Shown here piece by piece: positions 52,170-63,838 of a stretch of 64,000 nt of DNA (position 1 is the stretch's first letter; each line of letters begins with the position of its first letter). Origin of the DNA: Arthrobacter sp. H16F315 (lineage in GTDB: Bacteria; Actinomycetota; Actinomycetes; Actinomycetales; Micrococcaceae). The DNA is taken from assembly GCF_024124825.1 (NCBI RefSeq), contig NZ_JAMXSS010000002.1, forward strand, positions 2,666,001 to 2,730,000, written 5' to 3'. The notes below the pieces were generated by a model. It worked only from the letters and a program-made list of their open reading frames with translations. It was not told the DNA's origin and did not search any database. Position numbers and translations under genes: made by a program.

Positions 52170-52551
52170 CTATCCTGGCGGGAAGGATCGGCGGGCGCGC
52201 AGCCGCTCCAGCGCTCCGGCCAGGACGTCCTCGGCGTCTTGGCTGGAGCGCCGTTCTTTTAACGTATTCGAGGTGGCTCTTGTAGCCTTCCGCCGGGACG
52301 TCATCGAGTGAGAATTGCGTTTCGTCCCGGGTTGCGGTTCCGCCGCAGTGCCGGCAGTCCCAGACACCGGGGATCTGCTCGTCGGGCAGCTGCGCGAAAA
52401 CCAGTGCAGTCTCGTGGCCCTTGGCGCAACGGTAGGAGACCCGGGTGCGGGGAATCCGGGCGGCCGCGCCGGCAGGCGGCTCGTGGCGTGCTGGAGCCCC
52501 TTCTGTGGCACCTACCCGGGTTCCCCGGAACCCGGAGGCAGAATGAAGCAT
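52170..52551 (-). CDS. rbpA: RNA polymerase-binding protein RbpA (frameshifted in this sequence)
   Basis: 126-aa actinobacterial RNA polymerase factor that stabilises sigma-A/sigma-B open complexes. It starts MLHSASGFRGTRVGATEGAP. The zinc-binding core is SYRCAKGHETALVFA ... VWDCRHCGG, and the sigma-interacting domain ends at LAGALERLRARRSFPPG. One extra T in the TTTT at 52257-52260 breaks the frame after LEYVK; removing it restores ERRSSQDAEDVLAGALERL. ATG 52551 is the conserved start. Its upstream leader is capable of a hairpin that includes the start codon. Confidence 0.9.
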
Positions 52552-52625
52552 CGGGAGCTCCTGGCTACTCGAGGGACGGAATGCGCATGCAATCAGCCAC
52601 AGTGTAGTTGGTGAGCTCCCGATGC
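52548..52625 (-). promoter_or_regulatory. Inverted repeat enclosing the rbpA start codon (5' leader)
   Basis: A perfect 13-bp inverted repeat GCATCGGGAGCTC (52548-52560) pairs with GAGCTCCCGATGC (52613-52625), with 52 bases between. In the rbpA message one arm includes the ATG and part of the AGGAG ribosome binding site. Folding would hide the translation start. Confidence 0.5.
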
Positions 52626-52668
52626 CGGGAGGGCCAGAGGACCCGTTATTGAGTTTTCGACCGTTGGG

Positions 52669-52926
52669 TTAGGAGTCGCCGGCACCGCTGAAACGCATCA
52701 GCAGACCCAGCCCGATGATCACAACGCCCCAGGTGATGCCAAGGATGATCGTAAAGCGGTTCAGGTTCCGTTCGGCGACGCCGGAGGAGCTGAGGCCGGA
52801 GGTCATGCCGCCGCCGAACATGTCGGACAGGCCGCCACCGCGACCCTTATGCAGCAGGATGAGCAAGGTCAGCAGGAGGCTGGTGATGCCCAGGAGGACC
52901 TGCAGAATGACATGAAGAACGTCCAC
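52669..52926 (-). CDS. secG: SecG subunit of the Sec translocon
   Basis: 85-aa protein with two membrane helices, near residues 1-22 (ILQVLLGITSLLLTLLILLH) and 52-73 (NRFTIILGITWGVVIIGLGL), with the SecG loop HKGRGGGLSDMFGGG between them. Part of the Sec protein export channel with SecY and SecE. It lies 49 bp downstream of tpiA. Confidence 0.93.
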   Translation of the reverse strand: MDVLHVILQVLLGITSLLLTLLILLHKGRGGGLSDMFGGGMTSGLSSSGVAERNLNRFTIILGITWGVVIIGLGLLMRFSGAGDS

Positions 52927-52975
52927 GACGGCCTTTCAGAAGATTTGGATTGCGGGGGCCACGATGGTGTCCGGA

Positions 52976-53791
52976 CTAATCCGTCAGCAGGTGACTCTCG
53001 AACCTGACAATATTAGCAAACTCGGCGGCATCCAGGCTGGCGCCGCCAACAAGCAAGCCGTCCACGTCGTGTTCTTTCATGATGGCGGCAGCGTTGTTGG
53101 CCTTGACCGAACCGCCGTAAAGCAGCCGGGTCTTGGCGGCGACGTCGGCACCAAAAAGGGTGGACAGTTCGCTGCGGATCGCGGCACACATTTCCTGCGC
53201 GTCGTCCGGACCGGCAACTTCGCCCGTTCCGATGGCCCAAACGGGCTCGTAGGCGACGACGAGTTCCGCGGCCTGCTCGGGGGTGAGGCCCTCGACGCCA
53301 GCCCGGAGCTGCGCGAGTGTGTGGTCAACGTGTGTCCCGCGCTGCCGGATTTCCAGGCCTTCGCCGACGCACAGCACGGGGGTAATGCCGTGCCGGAAGG
53401 CTGCCTTGGTCTTCGCGTTGAGGACCTCGTCAGCTTCGTGGTGGATGGTGCGGCGTTCGCTGTGCCCGACCAGGACGTAGCTGCAGCCAAGCTTGGCGAG
53501 GAACTGCCCGGAAATGTCGCCGGTGTACGCACCGGAGTCGGCGGGCGAGAGATCCTGGCCACCGTAGACAACCTTCAGCTCATCGCCTTGGACGAGCGTC
53601 TGGACACCGCGAAGGTCGGTAAACGGCGGGAAGACGGCAACCTCCGCCCGGCTGTAGTCGTGCTTGGCGTCCGAGAGGGTCCAGGCCAGCTTCTGCAGCA
53701 GGGTAATGCCCTGGACGTGGTCCATGTTCATCTTCCAGTTGCCTGCGATGAAGGGCGTCCGGTCGAATTTTCCGTTGCTTGACGTAGTCAC
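52976..53791 (-). CDS. tpiA: Triosephosphate isomerase
   Basis: 271-aa TIM barrel interconverting DHAP and GAP. Catalytic residues are in AGNWKMN (Lys), VGHSERR (His) and [13 protein letters not shown] (Glu), followed by the phosphate-binding [12 protein letters not shown]. The start is GTG 53791 ([16 protein letters not shown]). It is in the gap-pgk-tpiA-secG order and separated from pgk by an 81-bp hairpin region. Confidence 0.96.
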   Translation of the reverse strand: MTTSSNGKFDRTPFIAGNWKMNMDHVQGITLLQKLAWTLSDAKHDYSRAEVAVFPPFTDLRGVQTLVQGDELKVVYGGQDLSPADSGAYTGDISGQFLAKLGCSYVLVGHSERRTIHHEADEVLNAKTKAAFRHGITPVLCVGEGLEIRQRGTHVDHTLAQLRAGVEGLTPEQAAELVVAYEPVWAIGTGEVAGPDDAQEMCAAIRSELSTLFGADVAAKTRLLYGGSVKANNAAAIMKEHDVDGLLVGGASLDAAEFANIVRFESHLLTD

Positions 53792-53820
53792 GTGGTCTCC
53801 AAAAAGTTCGTAGCAGTGAA

Positions 53821-53865
53821 ACAGCCGGCAGGGCGCCCGTCCTTGGAGAAGGCGCCCTGCCGGCT
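53821..53865 (-). terminator. pgk-tpiA intergenic hairpin
   Basis: 16-bp perfect stem (53821-53836 with 53850-53865) and 13-nt loop in the pgk-tpiA gap, just after the pgk stop. It lacks a T-run, so it may be an mRNA-processing or partial termination structure. Confidence 0.55.
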
Positions 53866-53872
53866 GGAGGAT

Positions 53873-55098
53873 TTAGCGGTCCAGGACGCTCAGGCCGGGA
53901 AGTTCCTTGCCTTCAAGGTACTCCAGGCTGGCGCCGCCGCCGGTGGAAATGTGCCCGAACTGATCATCGGCGAAACCGAGGGTCCGGACCGCGGCGGCGG
54001 AGTCGCCGCCACCGACGACGGTGAACGCCCCAGTTTCGGTCAGTGCCGCGGCCACGGCCCGTGTCCCGGCGGCGAACGCCGGGAACTCGAACACCCCCAT
54101 GGGTCCGTTCCAGAACACCGTCCTGGCGCCTCGGATCCGTTCCGCGAACGCGGCAGCCGATTCCGGACCGATGTCCAGGCCAATGCCCTGCGCGCCGAAG
54201 CTGCTGCCTTCCATCGCGTCCGCGCGCACCGTCTCCTGCGCGGCGTCGGCGGCGAATTTATTTGCCACCACGACGTCGGTGGGAACCACAAATTCGGTCC
54301 CGGCGGCCGCTGCGCGCGCCAGATAGTCCTGCACGACCGGAATCTGGTCCTCTTCGAGCAAACTGCCGGCCACCTCGTGGCCCGCGGCGGCGAGGAAGGT
54401 GAACAACATGCCACCGCCGACCAGGATGGTGTCTGCCTTGCCGATGAGGTTGTTGATCACGGCCAGCTTGTCCGAGACCTTGGAACCGCCCAGCACAACG
54501 ACGTAAGGCCGCTGCGTGTCGGTGGTGAGCTTGCGCAGCACCTCGACCTCGGTGCGGACCAAGTCGCCCTGGTAGGACGGCAGGCGGGTGGCGACGTCGT
54601 ACACACTGGCGTGCTTGCGGTGTACGGCGCCGAAGGCATCGTCCACAAACGCGCCGTGGGATCCGGTGAGGGCCACCAGCTCATCGGCGAATGCGCCCCG
54701 CTCAACGTCGTCCTTTGACGTCTCCCGGGCGTCGAAACGAACGTTCTCCAGGACCAGGGCCTCGCCGTCCTGCAGCGCCGCCGCTCCGGCCGCAGCGGAA
54801 CTGCCGACGGTGTCCCCTGCAAGGGACACCTTGAAGGAAGCGAGTTCGGCAAGCCGCGCGACAGCTGGCTTGAGTGAGAACTTGTCCTCGGGGCGCCCTT
54901 GGGGCGGCCGAGGTGGGCTGTAACCAGCACGCGGGCACCGGCATCCGTGAGCTTCGCCAGCACTGGGAGGGAGGCCTTGATGCGGCCGTCGTCAGTGACT
55001 GAAGAGCCGTCGAGCGGTACGTTCAGGTCACTTCTGACCAGAACGTACCGCCCGCGGACACCATCAGCGATCAGTTCGTTGAGGGTGTGGAATGTCAT
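53873..55098 (-). CDS. pgk: Phosphoglycerate kinase (frameshifted in this sequence)
   Basis: 408-aa glycolytic kinase after repair. The N-terminal half has [14 protein letters not shown] and [12 protein letters not shown]. One base is missing in GGGG 54890-54893 (plus strand); with it the frame reads [18 protein letters not shown] and continues into [11 protein letters not shown] and [14 protein letters not shown]. The C-terminal half has [30 protein letters not shown] and [11 protein letters not shown] (nucleotide site), ending [23 protein letters not shown] 55098 is the start. Confidence 0.95.
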
Positions 55099-55108
55099 GA
55101 GTCTTACC

Positions 55109-56118
<1,010 letters not shown>

Positions 56119-56288
56119 GTTTTCAGTCTCCTTGGTGCTTTTACAAGCACGACTAGTTGAGAAGGCGCTCAAGCCAACTAACAGATCCCGCACGCCATTG
56201 GGCAGAGATGATTACCAGATCGGAGGGCGACCAGCCACATTGCTGAAGGCTAACCGCCTTCCGTGATCTATCTTACGTTTAGCTTGGC

Positions 56289-56312
56289 CCGCCCCCGCAA
56301 GTGCGGGGGCGG
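56289..56312 (-). terminator. Hairpin downstream of sodA
   Basis: 11-bp perfect stem (56289-56299 with 56302-56312), 62 bp beyond the sodA stop and upstream of gap. Likely sodA terminator; no T-tract. Confidence 0.5.
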
Positions 56313-56373
56313 ACCGTCCACGATTTGGGCCGAACGGCCCCAATTGTGAGCTTTGTTACAGCCGCATGACCTG

Positions 56374-56997
56374 CTACAGCGTGATTAGGCCGGTGGCGTT
56401 CTTGCGGGCGCCCTCAAAGCGCTTGGCGACGTCGGCCCAGTTCACGATGTTCCAGAAGGCCTTGACGTAGTCTGCTTTGACGTTGACGTAGTCCAGGTAG
56501 AAGGCGTGCTCCCACATGTCCAGCATCAGCAGCGGCGTGGTACCGACAGCGACGTTGCCCTGCTGATCGTAGAGCTGCTCGATCACGAGGTTTCCGCCGA
56601 TCGGCTCGTAGGCCAGGAACGCCCAGCCGGAGCCCTGCAGGCCCATGGCCGCGGCGGTGAAGTGCGCCCGGAACGCGTCAAAGGAGCCGAAGGCGTCATC
56701 GATGGCGGCCGCCAGCTCGCCTTCGGGCTTGTCCCCGCCATCAGGGGAAAGGTTGTTCCAGAACACGGAGTGGTTGATGTGTCCGCCGGTATGGAACGCA
56801 AGGTCCTTGGAGAGGCGGTTGATGTTGGCGAAGTCGCCCTTCTCGCGTGCTTCGGCCAGCTGGGCCAGCGCATTGTTGGCGCCAGCCACGTAGGCGGCGT
56901 GGTGCTTGCTGTGGTGCAGCTCCATGATCCGCGCGGAGATGTGGGGCTCCAGCGCTGCGTAGTCATAGCTGAGGTCGGGCAGTACGTACTCGGTCAC
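56374..56997 (-). CDS. sodA: Superoxide dismutase, Mn/Fe family
   Basis: 207 aa converting superoxide to peroxide and oxygen. Metal ligands lie in [13 protein letters not shown] (His), [13 protein letters not shown] (His) and [14 protein letters not shown] (Asp, His). The GTG at 56997 ([13 protein letters not shown]) follows GGAGG. Mn- versus Fe-specificity cannot be stated firmly. No signal peptide, so it is cytosolic. Confidence 0.95.
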   Translation of the reverse strand: MTEYVLPDLSYDYAALEPHISARIMELHHSKHHAAYVAGANNALAQLAEAREKGDFANINRLSKDLAFHTGGHINHSVFWNNLSPDGGDKPEGELAAAIDDAFGSFDAFRAHFTAAAMGLQGSGWAFLAYEPIGGNLVIEQLYDQQGNVAVGTTPLLMLDMWEHAFYLDYVNVKADYVKAFWNIVNWADVAKRFEGARKNATGLITL

Positions 56998-57169
56998 AAA
57001 ATCCTCCAATGTCGTGGACTGGTTGTCCGTTTGGTAAGTCTCGGATTGTGCATCCGGATGTGTTTGCACCCGGAAGTTTCTGGATCGGGATCCAATGGGC
57101 ATAGCCTCCGGTCCTGCTGAGGTATTCCCGCTGCCCCATCTGAATTCTGCAGTTGTTTCTGAGGAGAGG

Positions 57170-58150
57170 CTACTCGTCAAGCATTTCCGGTGTCACATTC
57201 GCTTCCGTACCGGGGATGCCGAGGTCCTGCGCCCGTTTATCCGCCATGGCGAGCAGCCGGCGGATCCGTCCCGCGATTGCGTCCTTGGTCATCACCGGGT
57301 CCGCGAGCCGGCCCAGTTCGTCCAGGCTGGCCTGCTTGTGCGCGACCCGCAGCTCACCGGCGTACTTCAAGTGCTCCGGTACGTCGTCGCCGAGGATTTC
57401 CAGGGCACGGTCCACGCGGGCGCCGGCAGCGACGGCGGCCTGCGCGGAACGGCGCAGGTTGGCGTCGTCGAAGTTGGCCAGCCGGTTCGCGGTGGCACGG
57501 ACTTCCTTGCGCATCCGGCGCTCTTCCCAGACCATCAGCGCGTCGTGGGCGCCCATCCGGGTCAGCAGCGCGGCGATCGTGTCGCCGTCGCGGATGACCA
57601 CTCGGTCCACTCCCCTGACTTCGCGGGCCTTGGCCTGGATGCCGAGCCGACGGGCGGCGCCGACGAGGGCCAGGGCGGACTCCGGGCCGGGGCAGGTGAC
57701 CTCCATGGCAGAAGAGCGGCCGGGTTCGGTGAGGGATCCGTGGGCAAGGAAGGCGCCGCGCCAGACGGCCTCGGCGTCGGCCGCGGATCCATTCACCACG
57801 ACCGATGGCAGGCCGCGGACCGGGCGGCCGCGGGCGTCCAGGAGACCCGTCTGCCGGGCCAACGCTTCGCCGTCGCGGACCACACGCACCACGTAGCGGC
57901 TGCCGCGCCGCAGCCCGCCGCCGGACACAACGATGATCTCGCTCTGGTGTCCGTACACTTCGGCGATGGCTGCCCGGAGCCGGCGCGCAGTCGAGGCGAG
58001 ATCCACCTCGGCTTCGATCACAATCCGGCCCGAGATGATGTGCAGCCCGCCGGCGAAGCGGAGCATGGCGGACACTTCAGCCTTGCGGACCGAGGATTTC
58101 TTGATGTCCAGCCGGGACAGTTCTTCCTTGACTGATGCTGTCAGTGCCAT
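57170..58150 (-). CDS. whiA: WhiA sporulation/cell-division regulator homologue
   Basis: 326 aa: an N-terminal LAGLIDADG-endonuclease-like fold (about 1-230) with [19 protein letters not shown] and [13 protein letters not shown], then a C-terminal helix-turn-helix with [32 protein letters not shown] and [13 protein letters not shown]. WhiA is conserved in Gram-positives regardless of sporulation. ATG 58150. It follows yvcK by 10 bp. Confidence 0.94.
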   Translation of the reverse strand: MALTASVKEELSRLDIKKSSVRKAEVSAMLRFAGGLHIISGRIVIEAEVDLASTARRLRAAIAEVYGHQSEIIVVSGGGLRRGSRYVVRVVRDGEALARQTGLLDARGRPVRGLPSVVVNGSAADAEAVWRGAFLAHGSLTEPGRSSAMEVTCPGPESALALVGAARRLGIQAKAREVRGVDRVVIRDGDTIAALLTRMGAHDALMVWEERRMRKEVRATANRLANFDDANLRRSAQAAVAAGARVDRALEILGDDVPEHLKYAGELRVAHKQASLDELGRLADPVMTKDAIAGRIRRLLAMADKRAQDLGIPGTEANVTPEMLDE

Positions 58151-58160
58151 GGCACCTTTC

Positions 58161-59179
58161 CTACCTGTTCCCGAAAATGTCGTGGTAAGCCGTTGCCAGC
58201 CGCAGGGGGTCGTGGATGGGCTGGCGGCGCGACGCCCCCACTTTACCCAACACCACCTCGGCGCCGAGCATCCCGGCGGCCTGTTCGAAGTCGGCGAGGT
58301 CAGACACGGACGCCGGATCGGCCAGGACGACGTCGATCGTAAAGTCCGGCGCGTACTGCCGGAGCACACGCAGGTGGTCGGCGGCGGACATCCCGAGGGT
58401 TTCCTTGGTGTCCGTGGCGAGGTTCATGGTCAGGCACCGGCGGGCTGCCGTGTTGCACAGCGCTTCACGCATTTCCGGCAGCAGCAGGTGCGGCAGTACG
58501 GACGTGTACCAGGAGCCCGGGCCGAGGATGACCCAGTCGGCCAATTCGATCGCGGTGAGTGCCTCGATGCAGGCCGGGGCGTTCTCCGGCAACAGCCGGA
58601 CGCTTTCCAGTGAGCCCGCGACGGCGCATTTGGCCTGCCCGGACACCGTGTGCAGCGCCGAGGCGCCGTCCGGGGCGGTGACCCGGACCTGGCCCTCGAT
58701 GGTCAGCGGGAGGCTGGACATCGGCAGGACCTCGCCGCGCGCGCCCAGCAGCGCACCGGCCCATTTGAGGCCAGCCACGGTGTCGCCCAGGAGTTCCCAG
58801 AGGGTCACAATCAGCAGGTTGCCCATCGCGTGCTCGTCGAGCGAGCCGCCACGGCCCTTGCCGGGTGCGAAGCGGTGCTGCATCACATCCCGCCAGGTGC
58901 GGCCCCAGTCGGTGTCGTCGCAGAGTGCCGAGAGTGCCATCCGCAGGTCCCCGGGGGCAGCACGCCGTACTCCTCGCGCAGCCGTCCGGAGGAGCCGCCG
59001 TCATCAGCGACAGTCACGATGGCGGTCAGCTCAGAGGTCAGCAGCCGCAGCGCTGAGAGCGACGCGGCGAGGCCATGGCCGCCGCCGAGAGCGACGACGG
59101 AAGGGCCCTTATCCTGCTGGCTGCCGAACGCGGCGCTGGCCGGCGGGACGAGGGGCAACGGCCCGGTGAGCAACGCCAT
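58161..59179 (-). CDS. yvcK: YvcK/CofD-like UDP-GlcNAc-binding protein (frameshifted in this sequence)
   Basis: 339-aa GlmR/YvcK protein after repair. It is needed for growth on gluconeogenic carbon in Bacillus. It has [20 protein letters not shown] and [18 protein letters not shown], then [15 protein letters not shown] after adding one base in CCCC 58949-58952. [24 protein letters not shown] also supports the family. It overlaps the rapZ stop by one base (TAATG). Confidence 0.92.
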
Positions 59180-60101
59180 TATTCGCGGCCCAGGTCCCGG
59201 TGGGTGGTGGTCACGGTGACGCGCGGGTACTGCGCGAGCCGGCGGGACAGTTCGACGGCGACGGCGACGGAGCGGTGCTTGCCGCCGGTGCAGCCGACGG
59301 CAATGGTCGCGTAGTGCTTGTTCTCCCGGCGGTAGCCGTCCAGGACCGGCTCAAGAGCCAGCACGTAGCGTTCCACAAAATCGCTGACGCCTTGCGCCTT
59401 GAGCACATAGTCGCTGACGTCCTCGTCCAGCCCGGTGTGCGGGCGGAGGGCCGGCACCCAATGCGGGTTGGGAATAAAACGGGCATCCGCCACGAAGTTG
59501 GCGTCGACGGGGAGCCCGTACTTAAAACCGAAGCTCATCACGTTCAGGCGCAGGGCCACCGGTCCCGTTTCGCTGAACAGTTCGGTGATCGCCGTCGCGA
59601 GCCCGTGGACGTTCAGCGCAGAGGTGTCCAGCACAATGTCGGCCGAGGTTCGCAGTTCGTGGAGCAGTTCGCGTTCCGCGGCGATGCCGTCAAGGATCCT
59701 GCCGCCGGCCTGGAGCGGGTGCGGACGCCGGCCCTGCTCGAAGCGGCGGACCAGGACGTCGTCGTTGGCATCGAGGAACAGGACCCGGAACCCGACGCCG
59801 CTGGCTTCCAGGTTCCGCAGGGCCGAACGGATGTCGGCGAACAGCTCCTTGCTCCGGACATCCATCACAACAGCAAGCTTGGAAATGGAACCCGGGGCGT
59901 GGGAGACAATTTCCGCGAGGGTGCCGAGCATCTGCGGGGGAGGTTCTCCACGACGTACCAGCCGTGGTCCTCCAGGGCGTCCGCAGCAGTGCTCCGGCCG
60001 GCTCCGGACATACCCGTCACGACAAGAAGTTCCGCCTCAACGGGCTTGACCGGTGTCATGCCGTCCGGCTCTGTACCGGATCCTGCCGTCGACTCTGCCA
60101 T
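59179..60101 (-). CDS. rapZ: RapZ RNase adaptor / YvcJ-like nucleotide-binding protein (frameshifted in this sequence)
   Basis: 307-aa P-loop protein after repair. Walker A is [20 protein letters not shown]; with one more base in GGGGG 59936-59940 the frame reads [17 protein letters not shown]. The C-terminal half has [20 protein letters not shown] and the [15 protein letters not shown] motif of RapZ. E. coli RapZ controls glmS sRNA; a role in actinobacteria is unproved. ATG 60101. Confidence 0.93.
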
Positions 60102-60223
60102 CAGTGAAGCCCCGTTCTGCTGTGCTGTTGTGCGCTGCCTCTTCAAGGGTGGCGGCCGCGCAGTGTTCCGTCGCGGCCCGCCTCATCCCAAGTCCTAACC
60201 CTAGCTAAGTTTGCCGGCGCTAG

Positions 60224-62251
60224 CTAAGTGTCCAGGATTTCACCGGTAGTCATGTTGACCGCGGGCACTGTGGCGTCCTCGACGTCGGCGGAGAAGTGCC
60301 GCACGATCGCCTCAGCCAGGGACGGACCGATCCCCTTGGCCCCGGTCAGTTCCTCGATGTTCGCCGCCTTGATGCTCTTCAACGAGCCGAACCGGGCGAG
60401 CAGCGCCTTGCGTTTGGAGTCACCGAGGCCGGGCACACCGTCGAGCGCGGAGACGGTCATCGCCTTGCCGCGCTTTTGACGGTGGAAGGAAATCGCGAAA
60501 CGGTGCGCTTCGTCCCTGATGCGTTGCAGCAGATACAGTCCGGCAGAGGCCCGCGGCAGGATCACCGGGAAGTCACTGTCCGGCAACCAGACTTCCTCGA
60601 GCCGTTTGGCTAGGCCGACAACGTACACGTCGTCGATGCCCAGCTCGGCCAGGGCCCGGGCGGCCGCGTTGACCTGGGGCTTGCCGCCGTCGACGACGAC
60701 GAGGTTGGGCGGGTAGGCAAATTTGGCCCGCGGCGCCGGAGTGGTGGTATCCGCCACTGCGGTCTCGGCTGCCGGGGCGACGGCGGCGTCTGCCACAGCG
60801 TTCAGCAGCGCCTGGTGTCCGGGTTGCCGGGCCGCGTCTGCCTGGACCGCTTTCTCCTGCAGATAGTTCCGGAAGCGCCGGGTGAGAACGTCATGCATGG
60901 CGGCAGTGTCGTCAGTTGCGGCGGCGCCGGTGACGGAGAACTTCCGGTACTCGGACTTCTTCGGCAGGCCGTCTTCCACCACCACCATGGAACCAACAAC
61001 GTTGGTGCCCTGGACGTGCGAGATGTCGTAGCATTCGATCCGCAGCAGCGCGATCGGCAGATCCAACGCCTCCTGCAGTTCCTGCAGGGCCTGGGAACGC
61101 ATCGTCAGGTCCCCCGCGCGCCGTGATTTGTGCAGTTTGAGGGCATGCTCGGCGTTCTCCCGGACGGTGGACAGCAGCGCGGCCTTGTCGCCGCGCTGCG
61201 GCACACGGACGTCCACCCGGGCCCCGCGCAGCCCGCTGAGCCACTGTGTCAGTTCGGCGGCGTTGCTGGGCTCCGTCGCGACGAGGACCTCCCGCGGCAG
61301 CCTGCCCTGCAGTCCTGCTTCCTCGCCGTAGACCTGCTGGAGCAAATGCTCCACCAGGTCCGGGGTGGTGGTGTCCTCGACCTTTTCCACCACCCAGCCG
61401 CGCTGACCGCGGATCCGGCCGCCCCGGACGTGGAAGACCTGCACTGCCGCTTCGAGCTCATCCTCGTGCAGGGCAAAAACGTCGGCGTCGGTATCCTCGG
61501 CCAGGACCACGGCGTTGCGTTCAAAGACCTTCTTCAGCGCAACGATGTCGTCCCGGATCCGGGCAGCCCGCTCGTAGTCCAGTTCCGCGACCGCCGCAGC
61601 CATGTCCTTCTCGAGCCGCGTCACGAAGGGTTTGGCTTCGCCGCCCATAAAGGAGCAGAAGTCCTCGGCCAGGGCGCGGTGGTCTTCGGTTGAGATGCGC
61701 CCGACACAGGGTGCCGCGCACTTGTCGATGTAGCCCAGCAGGCACGGCCTGCCGCTGGCTTCGGCCCGTTTCAGGACGCCGGGGCTGCAGCTGCGGACCG
61801 GGAAAACGCGCAGCAGGGTGTCCATGGTGTCCCGGATGGCGCCCGCGGTGTAGGGGCCGAAGTAGCGGGTCCCCTTGCGGCGCTCGCCACGCAGGACCTG
61901 CACCCGGGGGTATTTCTCCGCCATCGATACGGCGAGATACGGGTAGCTCTTGTCATCCCGGAACATCACATTGAACCGGGGTTTGAATTCCTTGATCCAG
62001 GTGTACTCGAGCTGGAGGGATTCAAGTTCGCTGCCGACGACTGTCCACTCGACACTGCTCGCGGTATGCACCATCGCATATGTCTTAGGCAGCAGGCCGG
62101 CCGGGTTGGCGAAGTAGGAGTTCAGCCGCGAGCGGAGGTTCTTGGCCTTGCCGACGTAGATGACCCGGCCGTGCGGGTCGCGGAAGCGGTACACGCCCGG
62201 ATTGGTCGGAATCTCACCTGTCTGGGGTCGGTAACCCGCTGGATCTGCCAC
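60224..62251 (-). CDS. uvrC: UvrABC system protein C
   Basis: 675-aa excinuclease subunit that makes both incisions. GIY-YIG nuclease domain at about 15-95 ([20 protein letters not shown]), with the UVR motif at about 205-240, the RNase H-like endonuclease with [19 protein letters not shown] and a C-terminal double helix-hairpin-helix ([39 protein letters not shown]). GTG 62251 ([11 protein letters not shown]). uvrA ends at 63839 on the same strand. Confidence 0.96.
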   Translation of the reverse strand: MADPAGYRPQTGEIPTNPGVYRFRDPHGRVIYVGKAKNLRSRLNSYFANPAGLLPKTYAMVHTASSVEWTVVGSELESLQLEYTWIKEFKPRFNVMFRDDKSYPYLAVSMAEKYPRVQVLRGERRKGTRYFGPYTAGAIRDTMDTLLRVFPVRSCSPGVLKRAEASGRPCLLGYIDKCAAPCVGRISTEDHRALAEDFCSFMGGEAKPFVTRLEKDMAAAVAELDYERAARIRDDIVALKKVFERNAVVLAEDTDADVFALHEDELEAAVQVFHVRGGRIRGQRGWVVEKVEDTTTPDLVEHLLQQVYGEEAGLQGRLPREVLVATEPSNAAELTQWLSGLRGARVDVRVPQRGDKAALLSTVRENAEHALKLHKSRRAGDLTMRSQALQELQEALDLPIALLRIECYDISHVQGTNVVGSMVVVEDGLPKKSEYRKFSVTGAAATDDTAAMHDVLTRRFRNYLQEKAVQADAARQPGHQALLNAVADAAVAPAAETAVADTTTPAPRAKFAYPPNLVVVDGGKPQVNAAARALAELGIDDVYVVGLAKRLEEVWLPDSDFPVILPRASAGLYLLQRIRDEAHRFAISFHRQKRGKAMTVSALDGVPGLGDSKRKALLARFGSLKSIKAANIEELTGAKGIGPSLAEAIVRHFSADVEDATVPAVNMTTGEILDT

Positions 62252-62295
62252 GCATCCAGTCTACTGAGCCTGCAGCAGTGCCCTTGACGGCTGCG

Positions 62296-62964
62296 CTAGT
62301 CCACTGACTTGCTCTGGTTGTAGCTGGTGGAACGTTCCTGGCCGCTGAGTTCGGCGATCGCGTCCATAATGCGGTCGGTGGCCTGCCGGCGGGCTGGCAG
62401 GGAGTGGTCCGGCCCGGTCTTGTCGAAATACATCGGTTCGCCGACCCTCATGGTGAAGTGCTGCGGCTTGACCGACTTGCTGTCCGCCGGCTGCAGGTGT
62501 TCGGTGCCGATCAGCCCCACCGGGAGCACCGGGGCGCCGGTGGTCAAGGCAAGCCACCCCACGCCGGTGCGGCCGCGGTACAGAATTCCATCGCGGGAGC
62601 GGGTGCCCTCCGGGTAAATACCGATGCCCTTGCCGGAGTTCAGGATTTCCAGCAGCGTTTTGAGCGCCTGGACGCTGGCTGCCTGCTCGCCCCGTTCCAC
62701 CGGGATCGAGCCAACGGCTTCGAAGAAGGATTTCATGACCTTGCCTTTGACTCCGCCGGTGGTGAAGTACTCGGCTTTGGCAAAGAAGGCGACCGGGCGG
62801 GGCATCAGCGCCTGGACGATCACGCTGTCCAGGAATGAGAGGTGGTTGGGGGCCACGATGAAGGGGCCGTGCTTGGGCACGTTCTCAAGTCCGATGACCG
62901 TCGGCCGGCAGGTTGAGGTCACCAAACCCCGGGTGGTCCAGCGGATTGCATCAAACATTGCCAT
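62296..62964 (-). CDS. plsC: 1-acyl-sn-glycerol-3-phosphate acyltransferase
   Basis: 222-aa PlsC-like membrane-associated acyltransferase of phospholipid synthesis. Catalytic NHLSFLDSVIVQ (HX4D), binding motif IPVERGEQ and EGTRSRDG (substrate phosphate). ATG 62964 overlaps the HAD gene by 14 bp. Acyl-chain preference is unknown. Confidence 0.92.
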   Translation of the reverse strand: MAMFDAIRWTTRGLVTSTCRPTVIGLENVPKHGPFIVAPNHLSFLDSVIVQALMPRPVAFFAKAEYFTTGGVKGKVMKSFFEAVGSIPVERGEQAASVQALKTLLEILNSGKGIGIYPEGTRSRDGILYRGRTGVGWLALTTGAPVLPVGLIGTEHLQPADSKSVKPQHFTMRVGEPMYFDKTGPDHSLPARRQATDRIMDAIAELSGQERSTSYNQSKSVD

Positions 62965-63727
62965 CGGTGCACACCTCGTTTACAGCGTCGTTCGTCAGGT
63001 TCGGGTTCACGGCAACCGGGTTCAGTGGCTCCGGATTCCCGGCGGTGTCCCGCCGGGTAATGCTCCCGTAGAGTTCGGCGCTGCTGTGCACAACCTCCAC
63101 GGCGCCGGCAGTGTTCAGTTCCCCAGCCGGAGCGAATCCCCAGCCTACGCCGATACAGTCCAGGCCATTGGCAGCGGCGCCGGCAACGTCCTGGGCACGG
63201 TCCCCCACCATCACGGCACCGCGGGTGTCCAGGCCACGGCCGGAGAAATCCGAGAGCGCCGCGGCAACGATGGATTTCTTCCCCGACGGGGTCCCGGCTG
63301 CCGCTGCCTCATCCGCGGCCGAGCCTCGGATGGTGAGGAACAGGCCGGCAATCCCGTGGTGCTCCAGCACTGTCCGGGCAAGGCCCTCGGGTTTCTGGGT
63401 GGCGACGGCGATGGGCCGGCCCGCGCCGGCAAAGGTTTCCAGCAGCGCGCGAATACCGGGATAGAGCCGGCTTTGGGCGATGCCGGTGGCCAGATAGTGC
63501 GCACGGTAGATGCGGATGGCGTCGCCGAGTTGACCGGCAGGCACCCCGGCGATTTCGGTGAGCGAATGGCTGAGTTTGGGGCCAATCATGGCATCCATTC
63601 GGGCTTTACCCGGAATGCGGAGTCCGAGCTCTGTGAGGGCCGCCGCGATTCCGTCCGATATTCCGTGCACCGGATCGACAAGAGTGCCGTCCAGGTCGAA
63701 AATCACGGGCACTGTTGTTTGGGTCAC
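62951..63727 (-). CDS. HAD-family hydrolase, Gph-like
   Basis: 258-aa phosphatase. HAD motif I FDLDGTLVDPVHG; motif II in PIAVATQK; the motif III Lys lies in PSGKKSIV; and motif IV AVMVGDRAQDVAGAAANG. A C1-type cap domain. It is similar to phosphoglycolate phosphatase, but the substrate is not proved. The start is GTG 63727. It overlaps plsC. Confidence 0.88.
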   Translation of the reverse strand: MTQTTVPVIFDLDGTLVDPVHGISDGIAAALTELGLRIPGKARMDAMIGPKLSHSLTEIAGVPAGQLGDAIRIYRAHYLATGIAQSRLYPGIRALLETFAGAGRPIAVATQKPEGLARTVLEHHGIAGLFLTIRGSAADEAAAAGTPSGKKSIVAAALSDFSGRGLDTRGAVMVGDRAQDVAGAAANGLDCIGVGWGFAPAGELNTAGAVEVVHSSAELYGSITRRDTAGNPEPLNPVAVNPNLTNDAVNEVCTDGNV

Positions 63728-63801
63728 CGGCTTAGTTTCTCACGAGTCTACCGATGCCAGAAACCCGTATGCCCCGAAAGGAATGTATCCGGCGTGGCAG
63801 G

Positions 63802-63827
63802 GCCGGTGCTTCGGTGGAAGCCCCGGC
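63802..63827 (-). terminator. Probable uvrA terminator hairpin
   Basis: Imperfect 11-bp stem (63802-63812 with 63817-63827, one mismatch) with a 4-nt loop, 12 bp beyond the uvrA stop on the minus strand. Confidence 0.4.
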
Positions 63828-63838
63828 CCCGGCCGGCT

